From assembly GCF_002939305.1 (NCBI RefSeq), contig NZ_MVDI01000013.1:1-64000 (forward strand): DNA of 64,000 nucleotides. Direction: 5' to 3'. This document shows positions 54,484-64,000 of this stretch, piece after piece. Within the stretch, counting starts at the first letter, position 1, and every line of letters begins with the position of its first letter. Position numbers and translations under genes: made by a program. The notes below the pieces were generated by a model. The model was given only the letters and a program-made list of their open reading frames with translations, had not been told where the DNA came from and ran no database searches. The stretch is from Chroococcidiopsis sp. TS-821. Its GTDB lineage: Bacteria; Cyanobacteriota; Cyanobacteriia; Cyanobacteriales; Chroococcidiopsidaceae.

Positions 54484-54850
54484 TCGCTGATAGCCTCGGT
54501 CAGCTAGACACAATTGCGACGGTACAAATGGCAGAAGACAGCGCTGGAGTAGCTTGAAGTCGTGCGTTTTCCCTTTCTCAACTGCCGTAGCGATAATCTT
54601 GCCAGTTTCAAATTCGACTAACCGTCGTTGCGTGCCGTCCCCAACTGGTGGCACTCTGAAACTGGCGCTCGTGATGCACGCCCCTACTTTCACGTCACAA
54701 GCAATTGGTCTTCAACGCTCAATTTGTTTTGTCCGCCACGACGACCTTGGCGCTCTACGTCAGGACGCAAGACCGCAACCATCTCGTCCAACAAAGCGCG
54801 ACTGATTCCACATAATCGCTGGAACTCTGTGGTTGAAAGGTTTTGTCAAT
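54470..54850 (-). pseudogene. IS5-family DDE transposase remnant
   Basis: On the minus strand one frame reads LSTTEFQRLCGISRALLDEM and then RQGRRGGQNKLSVEDQLLVT (N-terminal HTH-type part) before a stop. A following part reads GKIIATAVEKGKTHDFKLLQ and LCLADRGYQRFGKL, with the second catalytic Asp in LADRGY. The first catalytic region between them has been lost. The relic sits across the 5' end of the DUF4126 gene. No terminal repeats were identified. Confidence 0.75.
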
Positions 54851-55009
54851 CAGTGTCAGACATGGCAGTGCCTCGATTTGTTGACTCTCACCATACTTTT
54901 ACTCCTCTTTGCAACCCCCTGTTTCCAACTGCCACGCTTTTCTAGTCTTCTTGCAGCAGGTCTATTGTTTAATCTTAAAGGTGTTATCCCTGACCTCTGA
55001 CCCCTTACT

Positions 55010-55954
55010 TTAGTTAGCGTGTTGCCGATACCAGTCAATCGTGTTTTTGAGTCCTTGTTTAAAATCAACTTGAGCCGTGAAACCGAATTTTTGCTTGGCT
55101 CGTTCTGTATCTAAACAACGACGTGGTTGACCGTTGGGTTTATCGGTTTCGTAAACAATTTCGCCGTCAAACTCCATCAGTTCGCAAATTAAGGTAATCA
55201 AGTCACGGATGGAGATTTCATCTCCTGTACCTAAGTTGACAGGTTCAGGCTCATTGTAAGCGACAGTTCCCATAACGATGCCCCGTGCTGCATCTTGGGA
55301 ATAGAGAAACTCACGCGTAGGACTACCGTCACCCCACACGCGAATTTCTTTCTCACCATTTTGTTGCGCTTCGTAAACCTTACGAATCAACGCCGGAATC
55401 ACATGAGAGCTTTTCGGATCGAAGTTATCTTCTGGACCGTACAAGTTTACTGGCAGCAAGTAAATACCATTGAAGTTGTATTGTTGCCTGTAGGCTTGCA
55501 GCTGGACTAACAGCGCTTTTTTCGCTATACCATAGGGTGCATTGGTTTCTTCTGGGTAGCCATTCCAGAGATCGTCTTCTTTGAAGGGTACTGGTGTAAA
55601 TTTAGGATAAGCACAGATTGTGCCCACACAAACGAATTTTTCTACGCCAGCTTGATACGCAGCGTGAATCAACTGGGCGCCCATCATCAGATTATCGTAA
55701 AAAAGCTCTGCTGGTTTGGCTTGATTTAAACCAATACCACCAACGTGCGCCGCGAGGTGAATGACGATATCTTGCTGATCGACTGCGCGTTGGCAATTTT
55801 CTAAAGTACGTAAGTCACATTCTTGCGATCGCGGTACCGTGATTTTTTGCGGTTCGGCTCCTGCAAGATGCAATTGCTCAATGACTTGACGACCCAAGAA
55901 CCCAGCCCCACCCGTGACAAGAATGCGTTTGTCTTTTAAATCTAAGGCTGTCAT
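55010..55954 (-). CDS. fcl: GDP-L-fucose synthase
   Basis: 314 residues from an ATG at 55954 with AAGGA about 9 bp upstream; an ATG three codons earlier has no room for a ribosome site. SDR-extended Rossmann fold: [16 protein letters not shown], the Ser/Tyr/Lys set with [14 protein letters not shown] (Tyr-x3-Lys), and a C-terminal LINTLIDWYRQ-like end (here [12 protein letters not shown]). It epimerises and reduces the keto-intermediate from Gmd to GDP-fucose. It ends the gmd-fcl pair. Confidence 0.93.
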   Translation of the reverse strand: MTALDLKDKRILVTGGAGFLGRQVIEQLHLAGAEPQKITVPRSQECDLRTLENCQRAVDQQDIVIHLAAHVGGIGLNQAKPAELFYDNLMMGAQLIHAAYQAGVEKFVCVGTICAYPKFTPVPFKEDDLWNGYPEETNAPYGIAKKALLVQLQAYRQQYNFNGIYLLPVNLYGPEDNFDPKSSHVIPALIRKVYEAQQNGEKEIRVWGDGSPTREFLYSQDAARGIVMGTVAYNEPEPVNLGTGDEISIRDLITLICELMEFDGEIVYETDKPNGQPRRCLDTERAKQKFGFTAQVDFKQGLKNTIDWYRQHAN

Positions 55955-55986
55955 TTGTTTCATTCCTTGTCCGTTTTGCCTAAAAG

Positions 55987-57066
55987 TTAAAAGTGTAGAC
56001 TACCCAACTCTTGACGAATCGTAGCGAGATCGTGAAGCACTTGCGCACCATTACCATTGGGTGACTCTTGACCTAATGCTTTTAAATCAGCTTCTACCAT
56101 CAGTGCGACCAACTGCTCAAACGTAACCGACGGTTGCCAACCTAGTTTTTGTTTAGCTTTCGTCGGATCGCCAATCAATAATTCAACTTCTGCGGGTCGC
56201 AGATAACGCTCGTCAAATTCGACATAATCTTGCCAGTTGAGATTGACATAGCCAAATGCTAAATCAAGAAATTCGCGTACCGAGTGCGTTTCCCCTGTCG
56301 CAATCACATAATCGTCGGGTTCGGGTTGTTGTAGCATCATCCACATCGCGCGTACGTAGTCTTTCGCATAGCCCCAATCGCGCTTGGCATCGAGATTACC
56401 CATGTAGAGCTTTTTTTGTCTGCCTGCAACAATACGCGCTACTGCCCGTGTAATTTTACGCGTAACAAAAGTTTCTCCACGACGTGGCGATTCGTGGTTA
56501 AACAAAATGCCATTACACGCAAACAAACCATAGGATTCGCGGTAGTTGAGGGTTTGCCAGTGGGCGTAGACTTTCGCACACGCGTAAGGACTGCGCGGGT
56601 AAAATGGTGTCGTTTCTTTCTGGGGAACTTCTTGCACCAAACCAAACATTTCTGACGAACCGGCTTGGTAGAAGCGAACTTCGATTCCCGTACGCTGTTG
56701 ATAATCGCGAATCGCTTCGAGTAGCCGCAGCGTACCCATCGCCACTGAGTCTACAGTATATTCAGGTGAGTCAAAGCTCACGCGCACGTGTGATTGTGCG
56801 CCGAGGTTATAGATTTCGGTTGGCTGAGTTTCTTCTAGAATTCGTCGCAGCGTTGTGCCATCAGTAAGATCGCCATAGTGTAAAAATAACTTGACTCCCT
56901 CTTTGTGCGGGTCTTCGTAGATATGATCGATGCGGTCGGTGTTGAATGTTGATGTCCGCCGGATAATACCGTGAACTTCATATCCTTGTTCGAGTAAAAA
57001 CTCACTCAAATAGGAGCCATCTTGACCTGTAATCCCTGTAATTAGCGCTCGCTTGCGTTGCGTCAT
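55987..57066 (-). CDS. gmd: GDP-mannose 4,6-dehydratase
   Basis: 359 residues. NAD-binding [22 protein letters not shown] (about 10-31), the catalytic SSEMFG (about 137-142) and [10 protein letters not shown] (Tyr-x3-Lys, about 161-170), and a C-terminal [14 protein letters not shown] sugar-binding segment. It converts GDP-mannose to GDP-4-keto-6-deoxymannose, the first step to GDP-fucose for surface glycans. It is 23 bp upstream of fcl, so both are in one operon. Confidence 0.95.
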   Translation of the reverse strand: MTQRKRALITGITGQDGSYLSEFLLEQGYEVHGIIRRTSTFNTDRIDHIYEDPHKEGVKLFLHYGDLTDGTTLRRILEETQPTEIYNLGAQSHVRVSFDSPEYTVDSVAMGTLRLLEAIRDYQQRTGIEVRFYQAGSSEMFGLVQEVPQKETTPFYPRSPYACAKVYAHWQTLNYRESYGLFACNGILFNHESPRRGETFVTRKITRAVARIVAGRQKKLYMGNLDAKRDWGYAKDYVRAMWMMLQQPEPDDYVIATGETHSVREFLDLAFGYVNLNWQDYVEFDERYLRPAEVELLIGDPTKAKQKLGWQPSVTFEQLVALMVEADLKALGQESPNGNGAQVLHDLATIRQELGSLHF

Positions 57067-57213
57067 ACTCGATTTCTAATAACCTTTTCTGAATTGGATA
57101 CCGTAAAACTGCTACAACTTAGCATAAGAATCACAGATTCACCAGAAAAAAATTTGGTGTCGCTGTGGTAATGAACGACTGTTAAATTAAACTGTACGCG
57201 AACTCGCATCTGT

Positions 57214-57246
57214 TGCAAAGTATTCAGAAAAAATTCTGACTTTGCA
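57214..57246. repeat. inverted repeat upstream of the oxoprolinase gene
   Basis: TGCAAAG (57214-57220) is inverted as CTTTGCA (57240-57246), and CAGAA/TTCTG pair inside. It lies between the divergent gmd and the hydantoinase gene. It may be an operator; the target is unknown. Confidence 0.4.
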
Positions 57247-57335
57247 CGATATTGTTATTGCAAATCACTTTCTGTGGTTATTGATAACGTAAAGAATAGC
57301 AGCTAAAGATAAGTCAAATTTGTGTTGAGGTTAGC

Positions 57336-60300
57336 ATGAATGCCCGTTGGGAATTTTGGATCGATCGGGGCGGTACATTTACCGATATTGTGGCAAAAAG
57401 TCCCGCAGGCAAGTTAGTTGTTCACAAGCTGTTATCAGAAAATCCCGATCGCTACACTGATGCTCCTGTACAGGGTATTCGAGATATTTTAGGCATTGCA
57501 CCTGATGCACCCATTCCCGCCGAGCAAATCGCTGTGGTGAAGATGGGCACAACGGTCGCAACGAATGCACTGCTCGAACGTAAAGGCGATCGCACAGTTT
57601 TAGTCATTACCAAAGGATTTGGCGATGCTTTGCGCATTGGCTATCAAAACCGCCCAGATATTTTTGCGCGGCAAATTGTCCTGCCAGAAATGCTCTACGA
57701 GCGCGTGATTGAAGTTGCAGAACGCTACACTGCTCAAGGTGAAGAACTTATCAAACTCGATCTCGATGCCGTACGCTGTGACTTACAAGCGGCTTATGAA
57801 GATGGTATCCGTGCGTGTGCGATCGTGTTGATGCACGGTTATCGCTTTCCGGCGCACGAGCAGGAGATTGCCACTTTAGCGAGAACCATTGGCTACACTC
57901 AAGTATCAGTATCGCACGAAGTTAGCCCGTTGATGAAACTCATTAGTCGAGGCGATACGACAGTTGTAGACGCTTACTTATCTCCAATCCTCCGCAGGTA
58001 TGTAGACCAAGTATCAAGTCAGCTATCAGCGAGCAGTAAGGCAACCAACCCTTGTTTGATGTTTATGCAATCTAACGGTGGGCTGGCAGATGCTCAAACA
58101 TTTCAGGGAAAAGACAGCATTTTATCAGGACCTGCGGGCGGAATTGTTGGGGCGGTACAAACAAGTTTGATGGCTGGTTTTCATAAAATTATCAGCTTTG
58201 ACATGGGGGGAACGTCTACTGATGTCGCGCATTACAACGGCGAGTACGAACGGACTTTTGAAACTGAAGTGGCTGGAGTGCGTTTGCGTACTCCGATGAT
58301 GGCGATTCATACGGTAGCGGCTGGCGGCGGTTCAATTTTGCAGTTTGATGGCGCGCGATATCGTGTTGGACCAGAGTCGGCGGGTGCAAATCCAGGACCT
58401 GCGGCGTATGCGAAGGGTGGTCCGTTGACCGTTACCGACTGCAATGTGATGCTGGGAAAACTACAACCAGAGTTCTTTCCCAAAGTCTTTGGTGTCAACG
58501 GCGATTTGCCGCTGGATGCGGAAGTTGTGCGGCAAAAGTTTGCCGAATTGACAAGAGAAATTGGCGATAATCGCACGCCAGAACAAGTCGCGGCGGGTTT
58601 TTTGGCGATCGCTGTCGAAAAAATGGCAAACGCGATTAAAAAGATTTCGTTGCAGCGCGGGTATGACGTCTCTGATTATACTTTGTGCTGCTTTGGCGGT
58701 GCGGGTGGACAACACGCTTGTTTGATTGCAGATGCGTTGGGAATGAAGCAGGTGTTTATTCATCCGTATGCGGGGGTATTGTCTGCTTATGGGATGGGAC
58801 TGGCGGACGTGCGGGTGATTCGCGAACGTGCGGTAGAAGAGGTTTTATCTGAGGAGTTGGATTTAAAAGAGACGTTGGCGGCGTTGGAGGTTGAGGGGAG
58901 AGGGGAATTAAACCACAAAGACACGAAGGACGCAAAGGAAAGAGGTGTTGAGGTTTTATCAAAGGTGCATTTGCGGTATGAGGGGACGGATGCAGCTTTG
59001 GTGGTGGATTTTGGTGATGTGGAGGTGATGCGACGCGAGTTTGAGGATTTGCATCGTCAGCGTTATGGGTTTATTGCGCCGGAGAAGCGATTGATTGTTG
59101 AGGCAGTCTCGGTTGAAGTGGTGGCTAAGCAAGATGTTCCTGTGGAGGAGGTGGTATTACGTAAGGACAATAAAAAAGCTGTGCCTGTTGCTACGGTGCA
59201 AATGTATGCGAGGGACGCTTGGTATGCTACGCCTGTGTATCAACGCGAGGATTTGCAGCCAGAAGAGTTGATTTCTGGTCCAGCGATTATTGTGGAAGCA
59301 ACGGGGACGAATGCGATCGAACCAGGCTGGAATGCGCAAGTGAACGATCGCAATCATTTAATCCTCAAACGCTCGACAAACTCAAATGACCAATTCCCAA
59401 TGACCAATGACCAATTCCCAACTCACCCCGATCCCGTCATGCTGGAAATTTTTAATAATTTATTTCGGGCGATCGCTGAACAAATGGGAGTAACGCTGCA
59501 AAATACAAGTTCTTCGGTCAATATTAAGGAAAGGCTGGACTTTTCTTGCGCAATTTTTGATGGTGATGGACAGTTGGTTGCTAATGCACCACACATTCCG
59601 GTTCACTTGGGTTCGATGAGTGAAAGCGTGCAAGCACTCATTGGCGATCGCCGAACTACGCTCAAACCTGGAGATGTTTTTGCTTCTAATAATCCTTACA
59701 ACGGCGGTACTCACCTTCCTGATATCACTGTCATTACTCCGGTATTTCCCGCAAATCACGACAAACCTCTTTTCTACGTCGCCTCGCGCGGACATCATGC
59801 TGATATTGGAGGGATAACTCCTGGTTCTATGCCGCCCAATAGTACTACTGTAGAAGAAGAGGGCGTTTTGCTCGATAATTTTCAGCTAATTGCTGATGGT
59901 CGATTTAGAGAAAAAGAGCTGTTGTCACTTTTAGAAGGCGGGCGTTATCCAGTACGGAACCCTAACCAAAATATTGCCGATCTAAAAGCGCAAATTGCAG
60001 CAAATGAACGCGGCGTTCAGGAACTCCAAAAAATGGTAGAACACTATCAATTGGAGACTGTACAAGCTTATATGAAGTTTGTCCAAGATAACGCTGAGGA
60101 ATCAGTAAGACGTGTTATTAACGTTTTACAAGATGGCGAATTTACTTGTTATTTAGATAACGGTAGTGCCATTAAAGTAGCTATTTCTATTGATAGATCT
60201 ACTCGCAGCGCTCGCATTGATTTTACAGGAACTTCACCGCAACTCGAAAGTAACTTTAATGCTCCATCTGCAATATGTAAAGCAGCAGTTTTATACGTTT

Positions 60301-60953
60301 TTCGGACTTTGGTAAATGATGATATTCCGCTGAATGCAGGATGTTTAAAACCTCTAGAAATTATTATTCCTGAAGGTTGTTTACTCAATCCACGTTATCC
60401 TGCTGCTGTTGTTGCAGGAAATGTTGAAACTTCTCAAGCGATTACGGATGCATTGTATGGTGCTCTGGGCGTAATGGCAGCCTCGCAAGGAACGATGAAT
60501 AATTTTACCTTTGGAAGCGATCGCTATCAATATTACGAAACAATCTGCGGTGGTTCGGGCGCGGGTAAAGATTTTGATGGTACTGACGCTGTCCACACTC
60601 ACATGACAAATTCTCGCCTTACCGATCCGGAAGTTTTAGAATGGCGTTTTCCTGTCTTATTAGAAAGTTTCAGCATTCGCCCCCATAGTGGCGGTAAAGG
60701 ACTTCATCAAGGCGGTAACGGTGTTATCCGTCGCATCCAATTTCGCGAACCAATGACAGCTGCAATTCTTTCAGGGCGTCGTGTTGTTCCGCCATTTGGT
60801 TTATACGGTGGAGAAAATGGCGCCGTTGGAAAAAATACGGTGGAACGCAGCAATGGAACAATCGAACAATTGGGAGGTACTGCAACGGTAGAAATGCACC
60901 CAAAAGATGTGTTTGTGATTGAAACTCCTGGCGGTGGTGGATTTGGTAAATAA
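57336..60953 (+). CDS. fused HyuA-HyuB hydantoinase/5-oxoprolinase
   Basis: 1205 residues, the size of ATP-dependent 5-oxoprolinases. The HyuA half (about 1-680) starts with [19 protein letters not shown] (the acetate/HSP70-like ATP site), with [18 protein letters not shown] and [14 protein letters not shown] near 268-300. The HyuB half (about 700-1205) begins [20 protein letters not shown]. It contains [26 protein letters not shown] and [15 protein letters not shown]. Activity would open 5-oxoproline or a hydantoin/methylhydantoin ring with ATP. Two short repeats lie in frame (58911-58940 and 59385-59422), one of them in the linker between the halves. Confidence 0.9.
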   Translation: MNARWEFWIDRGGTFTDIVAKSPAGKLVVHKLLSENPDRYTDAPVQGIRDILGIAPDAPIPAEQIAVVKMGTTVATNALLERKGDRTVLVITKGFGDALRIGYQNRPDIFARQIVLPEMLYERVIEVAERYTAQGEELIKLDLDAVRCDLQAAYEDGIRACAIVLMHGYRFPAHEQEIATLARTIGYTQVSVSHEVSPLMKLISRGDTTVVDAYLSPILRRYVDQVSSQLSASSKATNPCLMFMQSNGGLADAQTFQGKDSILSGPAGGIVGAVQTSLMAGFHKIISFDMGGTSTDVAHYNGEYERTFETEVAGVRLRTPMMAIHTVAAGGGSILQFDGARYRVGPESAGANPGPAAYAKGGPLTVTDCNVMLGKLQPEFFPKVFGVNGDLPLDAEVVRQKFAELTREIGDNRTPEQVAAGFLAIAVEKMANAIKKISLQRGYDVSDYTLCCFGGAGGQHACLIADALGMKQVFIHPYAGVLSAYGMGLADVRVIRERAVEEVLSEELDLKETLAALEVEGRGELNHKDTKDAKERGVEVLSKVHLRYEGTDAALVVDFGDVEVMRREFEDLHRQRYGFIAPEKRLIVEAVSVEVVAKQDVPVEEVVLRKDNKKAVPVATVQMYARDAWYATPVYQREDLQPEELISGPAIIVEATGTNAIEPGWNAQVNDRNHLILKRSTNSNDQFPMTNDQFPTHPDPVMLEIFNNLFRAIAEQMGVTLQNTSSSVNIKERLDFSCAIFDGDGQLVANAPHIPVHLGSMSESVQALIGDRRTTLKPGDVFASNNPYNGGTHLPDITVITPVFPANHDKPLFYVASRGHHADIGGITPGSMPPNSTTVEEEGVLLDNFQLIADGRFREKELLSLLEGGRYPVRNPNQNIADLKAQIAANERGVQELQKMVEHYQLETVQAYMKFVQDNAEESVRRVINVLQDGEFTCYLDNGSAIKVAISIDRSTRSARIDFTGTSPQLESNFNAPSAICKAAVLYVFRTLVNDDIPLNAGCLKPLEIIIPEGCLLNPRYPAAVVAGNVETSQAITDALYGALGVMAASQGTMNNFTFGSDRYQYYETICGGSGAGKDFDGTDAVHTHMTNSRLTDPEVLEWRFPVLLESFSIRPHSGGKGLHQGGNGVIRRIQFREPMTAAILSGRRVVPPFGLYGGENGAVGKNTVERSNGTIEQLGGTATVEMHPKDVFVIETPGGGGFGK
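58911..58940 (+). repeat. dispersed 'CACAAAGACAC' repeat inside the oxoprolinase gene
   Basis: AACCACAAAGACACGAAGGA followed by CGCAAAGGAA encodes the residues [10 protein letters not shown] in frame. It is almost the reverse complement of the intergenic copy at 30239-30262. Such A/C/G-rich short repeats normally occur between cyanobacterial genes. Confidence 0.75.
59385..59422 (+). repeat. tandem TGACCAATTCCCA repeat inside the oxoprolinase gene
   Basis: Imperfect tandem units of the form TGACCAATTCCCA/TGACCAA encode [12 protein letters not shown] in frame. They lie in the linker between the HyuA and HyuB halves. This is the kind of short tandem repeat that is scattered between genes in filamentous and related cyanobacteria. 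Confidence 0.8.
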
Positions 60954-61388
60954 TAGCGTTCGACTTTAATCTTGATACAATTTGACCGTTTTGGATGCAA
61001 AGAAGAACCTATTTAAATTAAATTGATTAGCTGCATTTGAGAACGCATCGTGCAGAAATCAAGATTTTTATATGAGTGAAGAGGTAACCTATCACTATAG
61101 CAGAGGTCAGAATTAAATATCATACTTATTGAGTTTGAACAAGGCATTAATGGGAGCGCGATCGATAATCTTAGCAATTCCACCATTTTTCCTGGTCAAC
61201 CAGAGGCTTCGGCTTCCCCAGTTATCAACAATCAAGCTTTCAGTTAAGTTTATTTTCTACCCACTTACTTATCTTGTTTGTTCCTCTATATTGTTACAGC
61301 GATTCTCTATCATTAGACCGATTGCTAGCTGGCATGTTCTTTTAACATAATTTAAAACAAGAAGAAAATTACACAGAGGAGCATTACC
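60954..61388. other. intergenic region with a possible relic
   Basis: No firm gene. From 61131 to 61247 a frame reads EFEQGINGSAIDNLSNSTIF and PGQPEASASPVINNQAFS before a stop, with a protein-like but unrecognised composition. The repeat word ATAGCAGAGGTCAGA (near 61095) is shared with the region near 13720. It should also hold the promoter of the DUF2945 gene. Confidence 0.3.
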
Positions 61389-61604
61389 TTGGCTGAAGAA
61401 TTTAAAACAGGTGACAAAGTAAAGTGGAAAACTTCACAAGGTACTACAACAGGTGAAGTTAAACAAAAACTCACTTCGCCAACTGATATTAAAGGACATC
61501 ATGTTGCTGCGTCAGAAGAGAGTCCTCAATACCTTGTAAAAAGTGACAAATCAGGTAAAGAAGCTGCGCATAAACCTGACGCTTTAGAAAAGATTGAGGA
61601 ATAG
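61389..61604 (+). CDS. DUF2945 family (Tudor-like) protein
   Basis: 71 residues from a TTG start with GAGGAG about 8 bp upstream. The sequence AEEFKTGDKVKWKTSQGTTTGEVKQKLTSPTDIKGHHVAASEESPQYLV is the DUF2945 (hypervirulence-associated Tudor-domain) pattern: a small beta-barrel. It is 5 bp in front of a DUF3140 gene, a pairing that recurs in bacteria. The role is unknown; stress-related in some annotations. Confidence 0.8.
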   Translation: MAEEFKTGDKVKWKTSQGTTTGEVKQKLTSPTDIKGHHVAASEESPQYLVKSDKSGKEAAHKPDALEKIEE

Positions 61605-61609
61605 TTTTT

Positions 61610-61939
61610 ATGAATAAGGATGATACATCAGTTATTGATGAATTTTATAATGTTGTGAATATGTCCCCCAAGGAACTTAGTGCTTGGTTAGATACCGAAG
61701 AGTCGCAATCGGTTGGACAAAAAGACGGCGATGATGAATCAATTGGTCATAAATCTGGGAAACGCATTGTTGAACTTTTACAAAAGAAAAAAAGCGACTA
61801 TACTGATGACGACTTAGCGCACATGAAGAAGGTCATTAGTTACGTCCACCGCCATACAGCACAAAAGCCATCCAGCGATCTAGAAAACTCGCGATGGCGA
61901 TACTCTTTAAAAAACTGGGGACACGATCCTTTAAAGTGA
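61610..61939 (+). CDS. DUF3140 family protein
   Basis: 109 residues: MSPKELSAWLDTEESQSVGQKD, GHKSGKRIVELLQKKKSDYTDDDLAHMKKVISYVHRHTAQKP and WRYSLKNWGHDPLK are the DUF3140 core, a helical DNA-binding-like module. It is in an operon with the DUF2945 gene (5 bp apart), so the two proteins probably work together. No catalytic residues are visible. Confidence 0.85.
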   Translation: MNKDDTSVIDEFYNVVNMSPKELSAWLDTEESQSVGQKDGDDESIGHKSGKRIVELLQKKKSDYTDDDLAHMKKVISYVHRHTAQKPSSDLENSRWRYSLKNWGHDPLK

Positions 61940-61979
61940 AAATCGATAATCTTTTAGGAAGCCGCCCAGTCATTTTCTA

Positions 61980-62333
61980 TCAACCAAACCAATGCGATGG
62001 TTCGAGACCACATTGCGTCGCTTCTGGAAGGTGGCGATTTACCCAATCAGCTTTCTCCTGCAAGATCGAGTAAATACCCTGATGAATCAGGTTTTCTAAT
62101 TGTATTTGTTGCAGGGAACTTGGTAACTGATAATTGAGTATGATTGATTTTTGTTCTTTGTCGAGCGCGCTATAAACACACGGAATTCGATTAAGAACGT
62201 AAGCAATTAATTCTTGTCTTAAATCTGGAATTGCAAAGGCTTTTTGGTAAGGATGACACGGATACGTATCTAAAACGTTTTCAATTTCAGTAATGACTGC
62301 TTGTTGTGTTAAATTGACTACTGTTTTCAGCAT
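61980..62333 (-). CDS. ComFB family protein
   Basis: 117 residues with the ComFB (late competence development) pattern: VITEIENVLDTYPCHPYQKAFAIPDLRQELIAYVLNRIPCVYSAL. In Bacillus the comFB gene lies in the comF competence operon. In cyanobacteria ComFB proteins are linked to cyclic-di-nucleotide binding and motility/natural competence. A pilD gene lies at 20 kb but not in the same operon. It converges with the DUF3140 gene. Confidence 0.83.
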   Translation of the reverse strand: MLKTVVNLTQQAVITEIENVLDTYPCHPYQKAFAIPDLRQELIAYVLNRIPCVYSALDKEQKSIILNYQLPSSLQQIQLENLIHQGIYSILQEKADWVNRHLPEATQCGLEPSHWFG

Positions 62334-63058
62334 CTTTAATTTTCACCTCCAATTCAATTGATGCTATATGCAGATTACAGACTCTTAACTGTCGTAACTG
62401 ACACTCCTCTGGAGGTTAGCAAGGAGGCTTAGAATATTAGCGCGTTTGTCTAAAGTCATCGACGAGCCCCATCATAACTTGCCAACAGAATTTTATTTTG
62501 GAGAAATTGAAAAATTGGCTTTGTAAAAAAAGACAGCAATATCTGGATAAAACCTAACGCACTACTACCTTTATATATAAACTATATTAGTTTTCAGCGA
62601 TGTTAGCGCAGCACAAATCTATACAAAACAAAATATTTTAAGCAACAGGCTCAAGCATAACTGCTGAAAACATATCGAAAAATACATTGAACAAAAAGTT
62701 AGGTAGGGTAAGTAACTTAACTCAAGGCTGGATGAGTAATACAATAGACAAGGGGAAATTAGCTAAATTTTACAAATCAATAAATCAAAATCAATTGAAT
62801 TTATTTTGGCTAATTGATTGGTATTCAAAAATACCTTTAATAGAACGAAAAATAACTGATAAGCAATTGAGTATATAAGTTATGAATGCTCGTTGGCTAG
62901 ATACATTATGCTCTTGCTATCAGTAGATTACGATGAAGACAATATACGCGTAACTTTGAGTTGGCTCGACAAATTGAGTGGAAAACGACTGTGAATGAGT
63001 ACTCACCTGCAAAAGCAAAGAGTAGAATAAGGTAGCAAGGGTCTTGGAGGAAGCGACG
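62334..63058. other. AT-rich intergenic stretch
   Basis: About 720 bp with no firm gene. A TTG-started frame at 62687-62878 (63 codons, basic, no known domain) is weakly supported; it may be a relic. The CCTCTGGAGG palindrome near 62404 is short. Confidence 0.3.
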
Positions 63059-63895
63059 TTGGACGAGCTAAGAGCGGCGCTAGAATTAGCCACTGAAGAA
63101 GAGTTAGAGCAACTGACACATATCTTATTTCGTCGTAAATTTAATCCGCTTGATTATTTACACACTCCTGAACCAATAGAAGTGCAAAGTCGCGATCGCT
63201 CTTCATGGCTCGACGCCATTGAGCAACGATTTCGCTATTTAGCTGCGGATGGCATGACTGTGTTGCAAGGGCGTACGGAACAAGTCACCTATCGTCAAAC
63301 ATTAATTCGAGTGTGTCGTTATTTAAAAATTCCGTTTTCGAATAGCCTAACAACAACTGATCTAGAGGCAGAAGTCTTTTTAAATCTATTAGGGCGTGCC
63401 TGGCGGCAACTACCAGCGCGCGAGCAACAAAGCTTAACAAAGCGAATCCAGCGATCGCTGACACAGCTGCATGCCGAATTTCCTTCAATTGTCCAGCAAA
63501 ATCCGCTAGCGCTACTGATTAAAGGTGGGAGCGCTTTAGCTGTCAGTTCAGTTTTAAAACCAATTCTACTCCAGCAAATTGCCCGACAGTTTGCCATTCA
63601 TTTTGCGAGTTATCAAGTTGCTAAACAAGCGCTCGTGAAAGGTGGTACTGCCGCAGCAACGCAGCTTCAGACTCACTTAGCAATGCAAGCGGCACAACGC
63701 GGTATGGCGATGAGTGCTGCGCGATACGGTGCAGTTCGCGGCGCGTTCGCCTGTGTCGCACCAGTACTGTGGACGTGGTTCTTTGCTGATTTAGGATGGC
63801 GCGCGATCGCCACAAACTATGGTCGTATTATTCCCACGATCTTTGCGCTGGCTCAAATTCGCCTAACTCGTGCTGAGTACTGGCAGCCTGCATAA
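63059..63895 (+). CDS. YaaW-family (UPF0174) protein
   Basis: 278 residues from a TTG at 63059, chosen because GGAGG stands 8 bp upstream; an upstream TTG at 63044 overlaps the ribosome site. ELRAALELATEEELEQLTHILFRRKFNPLDY is the family N-terminus. The C-terminal half contains two or three hydrophobic helices (about residues 190-260), so the protein is probably membrane-bound. YaaW proteins are of unknown function. Confidence 0.75.
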   Translation: MDELRAALELATEEELEQLTHILFRRKFNPLDYLHTPEPIEVQSRDRSSWLDAIEQRFRYLAADGMTVLQGRTEQVTYRQTLIRVCRYLKIPFSNSLTTTDLEAEVFLNLLGRAWRQLPAREQQSLTKRIQRSLTQLHAEFPSIVQQNPLALLIKGGSALAVSSVLKPILLQQIARQFAIHFASYQVAKQALVKGGTAAATQLQTHLAMQAAQRGMAMSAARYGAVRGAFACVAPVLWTWFFADLGWRAIATNYGRIIPTIFALAQIRLTRAEYWQPA

Positions 63896-63914
63896 AAAAA
63901 TTGGAGATTGCCAG

Positions 63915-64000
63915 ATGGGCAAGCGCAACCAAATATTACAATCGCACCCTGTTACTCGTTTGCGACTTGCCTGGAACTTTGCTCAGCTAGGATTACTGAC
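63915..64000 (+). CDS. partial CDS at right edge
   Basis: An ATG at 63915, 19 bp after the YaaW gene, opens 28 codons (MGKRNQILQSHPVTRLRLAW, then NFAQLGLL) up to the window edge without a stop. It could be the second gene of a YaaW operon. Too short to classify. Confidence 0.4.
   Translation, partial: MGKRNQILQSHPVTRLRLAWNFAQLGLL

Noticed and set aside
62687-62878. 63-codon basic frame in the gap before the YaaW gene
   Set aside because: TTG start without a ribosome site, AT-rich, no known pattern; listed only as part of the gap.
1-64000. CRISPR arrays
   Set aside because: No set of regularly spaced identical repeats with unique spacers was seen anywhere; the tandem words near 59390 are too short and have no spacers.

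Overview
This window is cyanobacterial chromosome. The palindrome GCGATCGC (HIP1) recurs throughout. Photosystem II cytochrome c-550 (psbV), its paralogue psbV2, plastocyanin (petE) and the bicarbonate transporter BicA are present, together with several small cyanobacteria-type families (Ycf23/DUF561, DUF1818, ComFB, an IF-2-N-like protein). Short dispersed repeats and gene remnants between genes suggest a mid-to-large genome such as those of Chroococcidiopsis- or Gloeocapsopsis-like lineages. The genus cannot be fixed from sequence alone.

Layout. 0-1.8 kb is a decayed accessory patch: a Doc/antitoxin pair whose toxin gene is frameshifted, a small inverted-repeat element and a broken integron-type integrase. 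1.8-15 kb holds an ABC-2 permease, a PfkB sugar kinase, bicA, ycf23, a DegT aminotransferase, a FetB-type permease, an SDR, sucC-sucD, a membrane-anchored ParB-like protein and a HAD phosphatase. 16-23 kb holds an ABC-2 exporter pair, leuB, pilD and accD. 23-25 kb is the psbV-psbV2-petE electron-carrier cluster. 25-27 kb holds two tandem rhomboid proteases. 27-31 kb is a three-gene set: a dynamin-like GTPase, a second small GTPase and a C-terminally membrane-anchored protein. It is the best candidate in the window for an undescribed system, possibly a GTPase-based conflict or membrane-stress system.

31-42.4 kb is an accessory catabolic locus. A substrate-binding lipoprotein and a cytosine-deaminase-like amidohydrolase are divergent from a GntR/FCD regulator followed by two ring-opening amidohydrolases (cyanuric acid hydrolase/barbiturase family) that flank an HbpS/GlcG protein. 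An acetamidase/formamidase lies beyond an inserted tnpB element. Together they suggest uptake and hydrolysis of an N-heterocycle (pyrimidine, barbiturate or s-triazine-like) as a nitrogen source. pyrE lies next to it.

42.5-51.3 kb is largely storage-carbon metabolism (glycogen debranching enzyme, glgC, a GH13 amylase), with a 2-Cys peroxiredoxin, a second redoxin and a CbpA-type DnaJ. 51-57 kb holds rpoZ, a fasciclin protein, DUF1818, tRNA-Pro(TGG), a DUF4126 gene cut by an IS5-like remnant, and fcl-gmd for GDP-fucose. 57-61 kb is one very large fused 5-oxoprolinase/hydantoinase (HyuA-HyuB) that carries two intergenic-type repeats in frame. 61-64 kb holds DUF2945-DUF3140, ComFB, a YaaW-family protein and the start of one more gene at the right edge.

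Gene remnants found outside annotated ORFs include a porin C-terminus (42.5 kb), an IntI-like N-terminus (1.1 kb), a degraded ORF downstream of bicA (6.3-6.6 kb) and an IS5-like transposase (54.5-54.9 kb). A repeat of two adjacent hairpins occurs at 32.95 and 46.2 kb and supplies the stop codon of the amidohydrolase.
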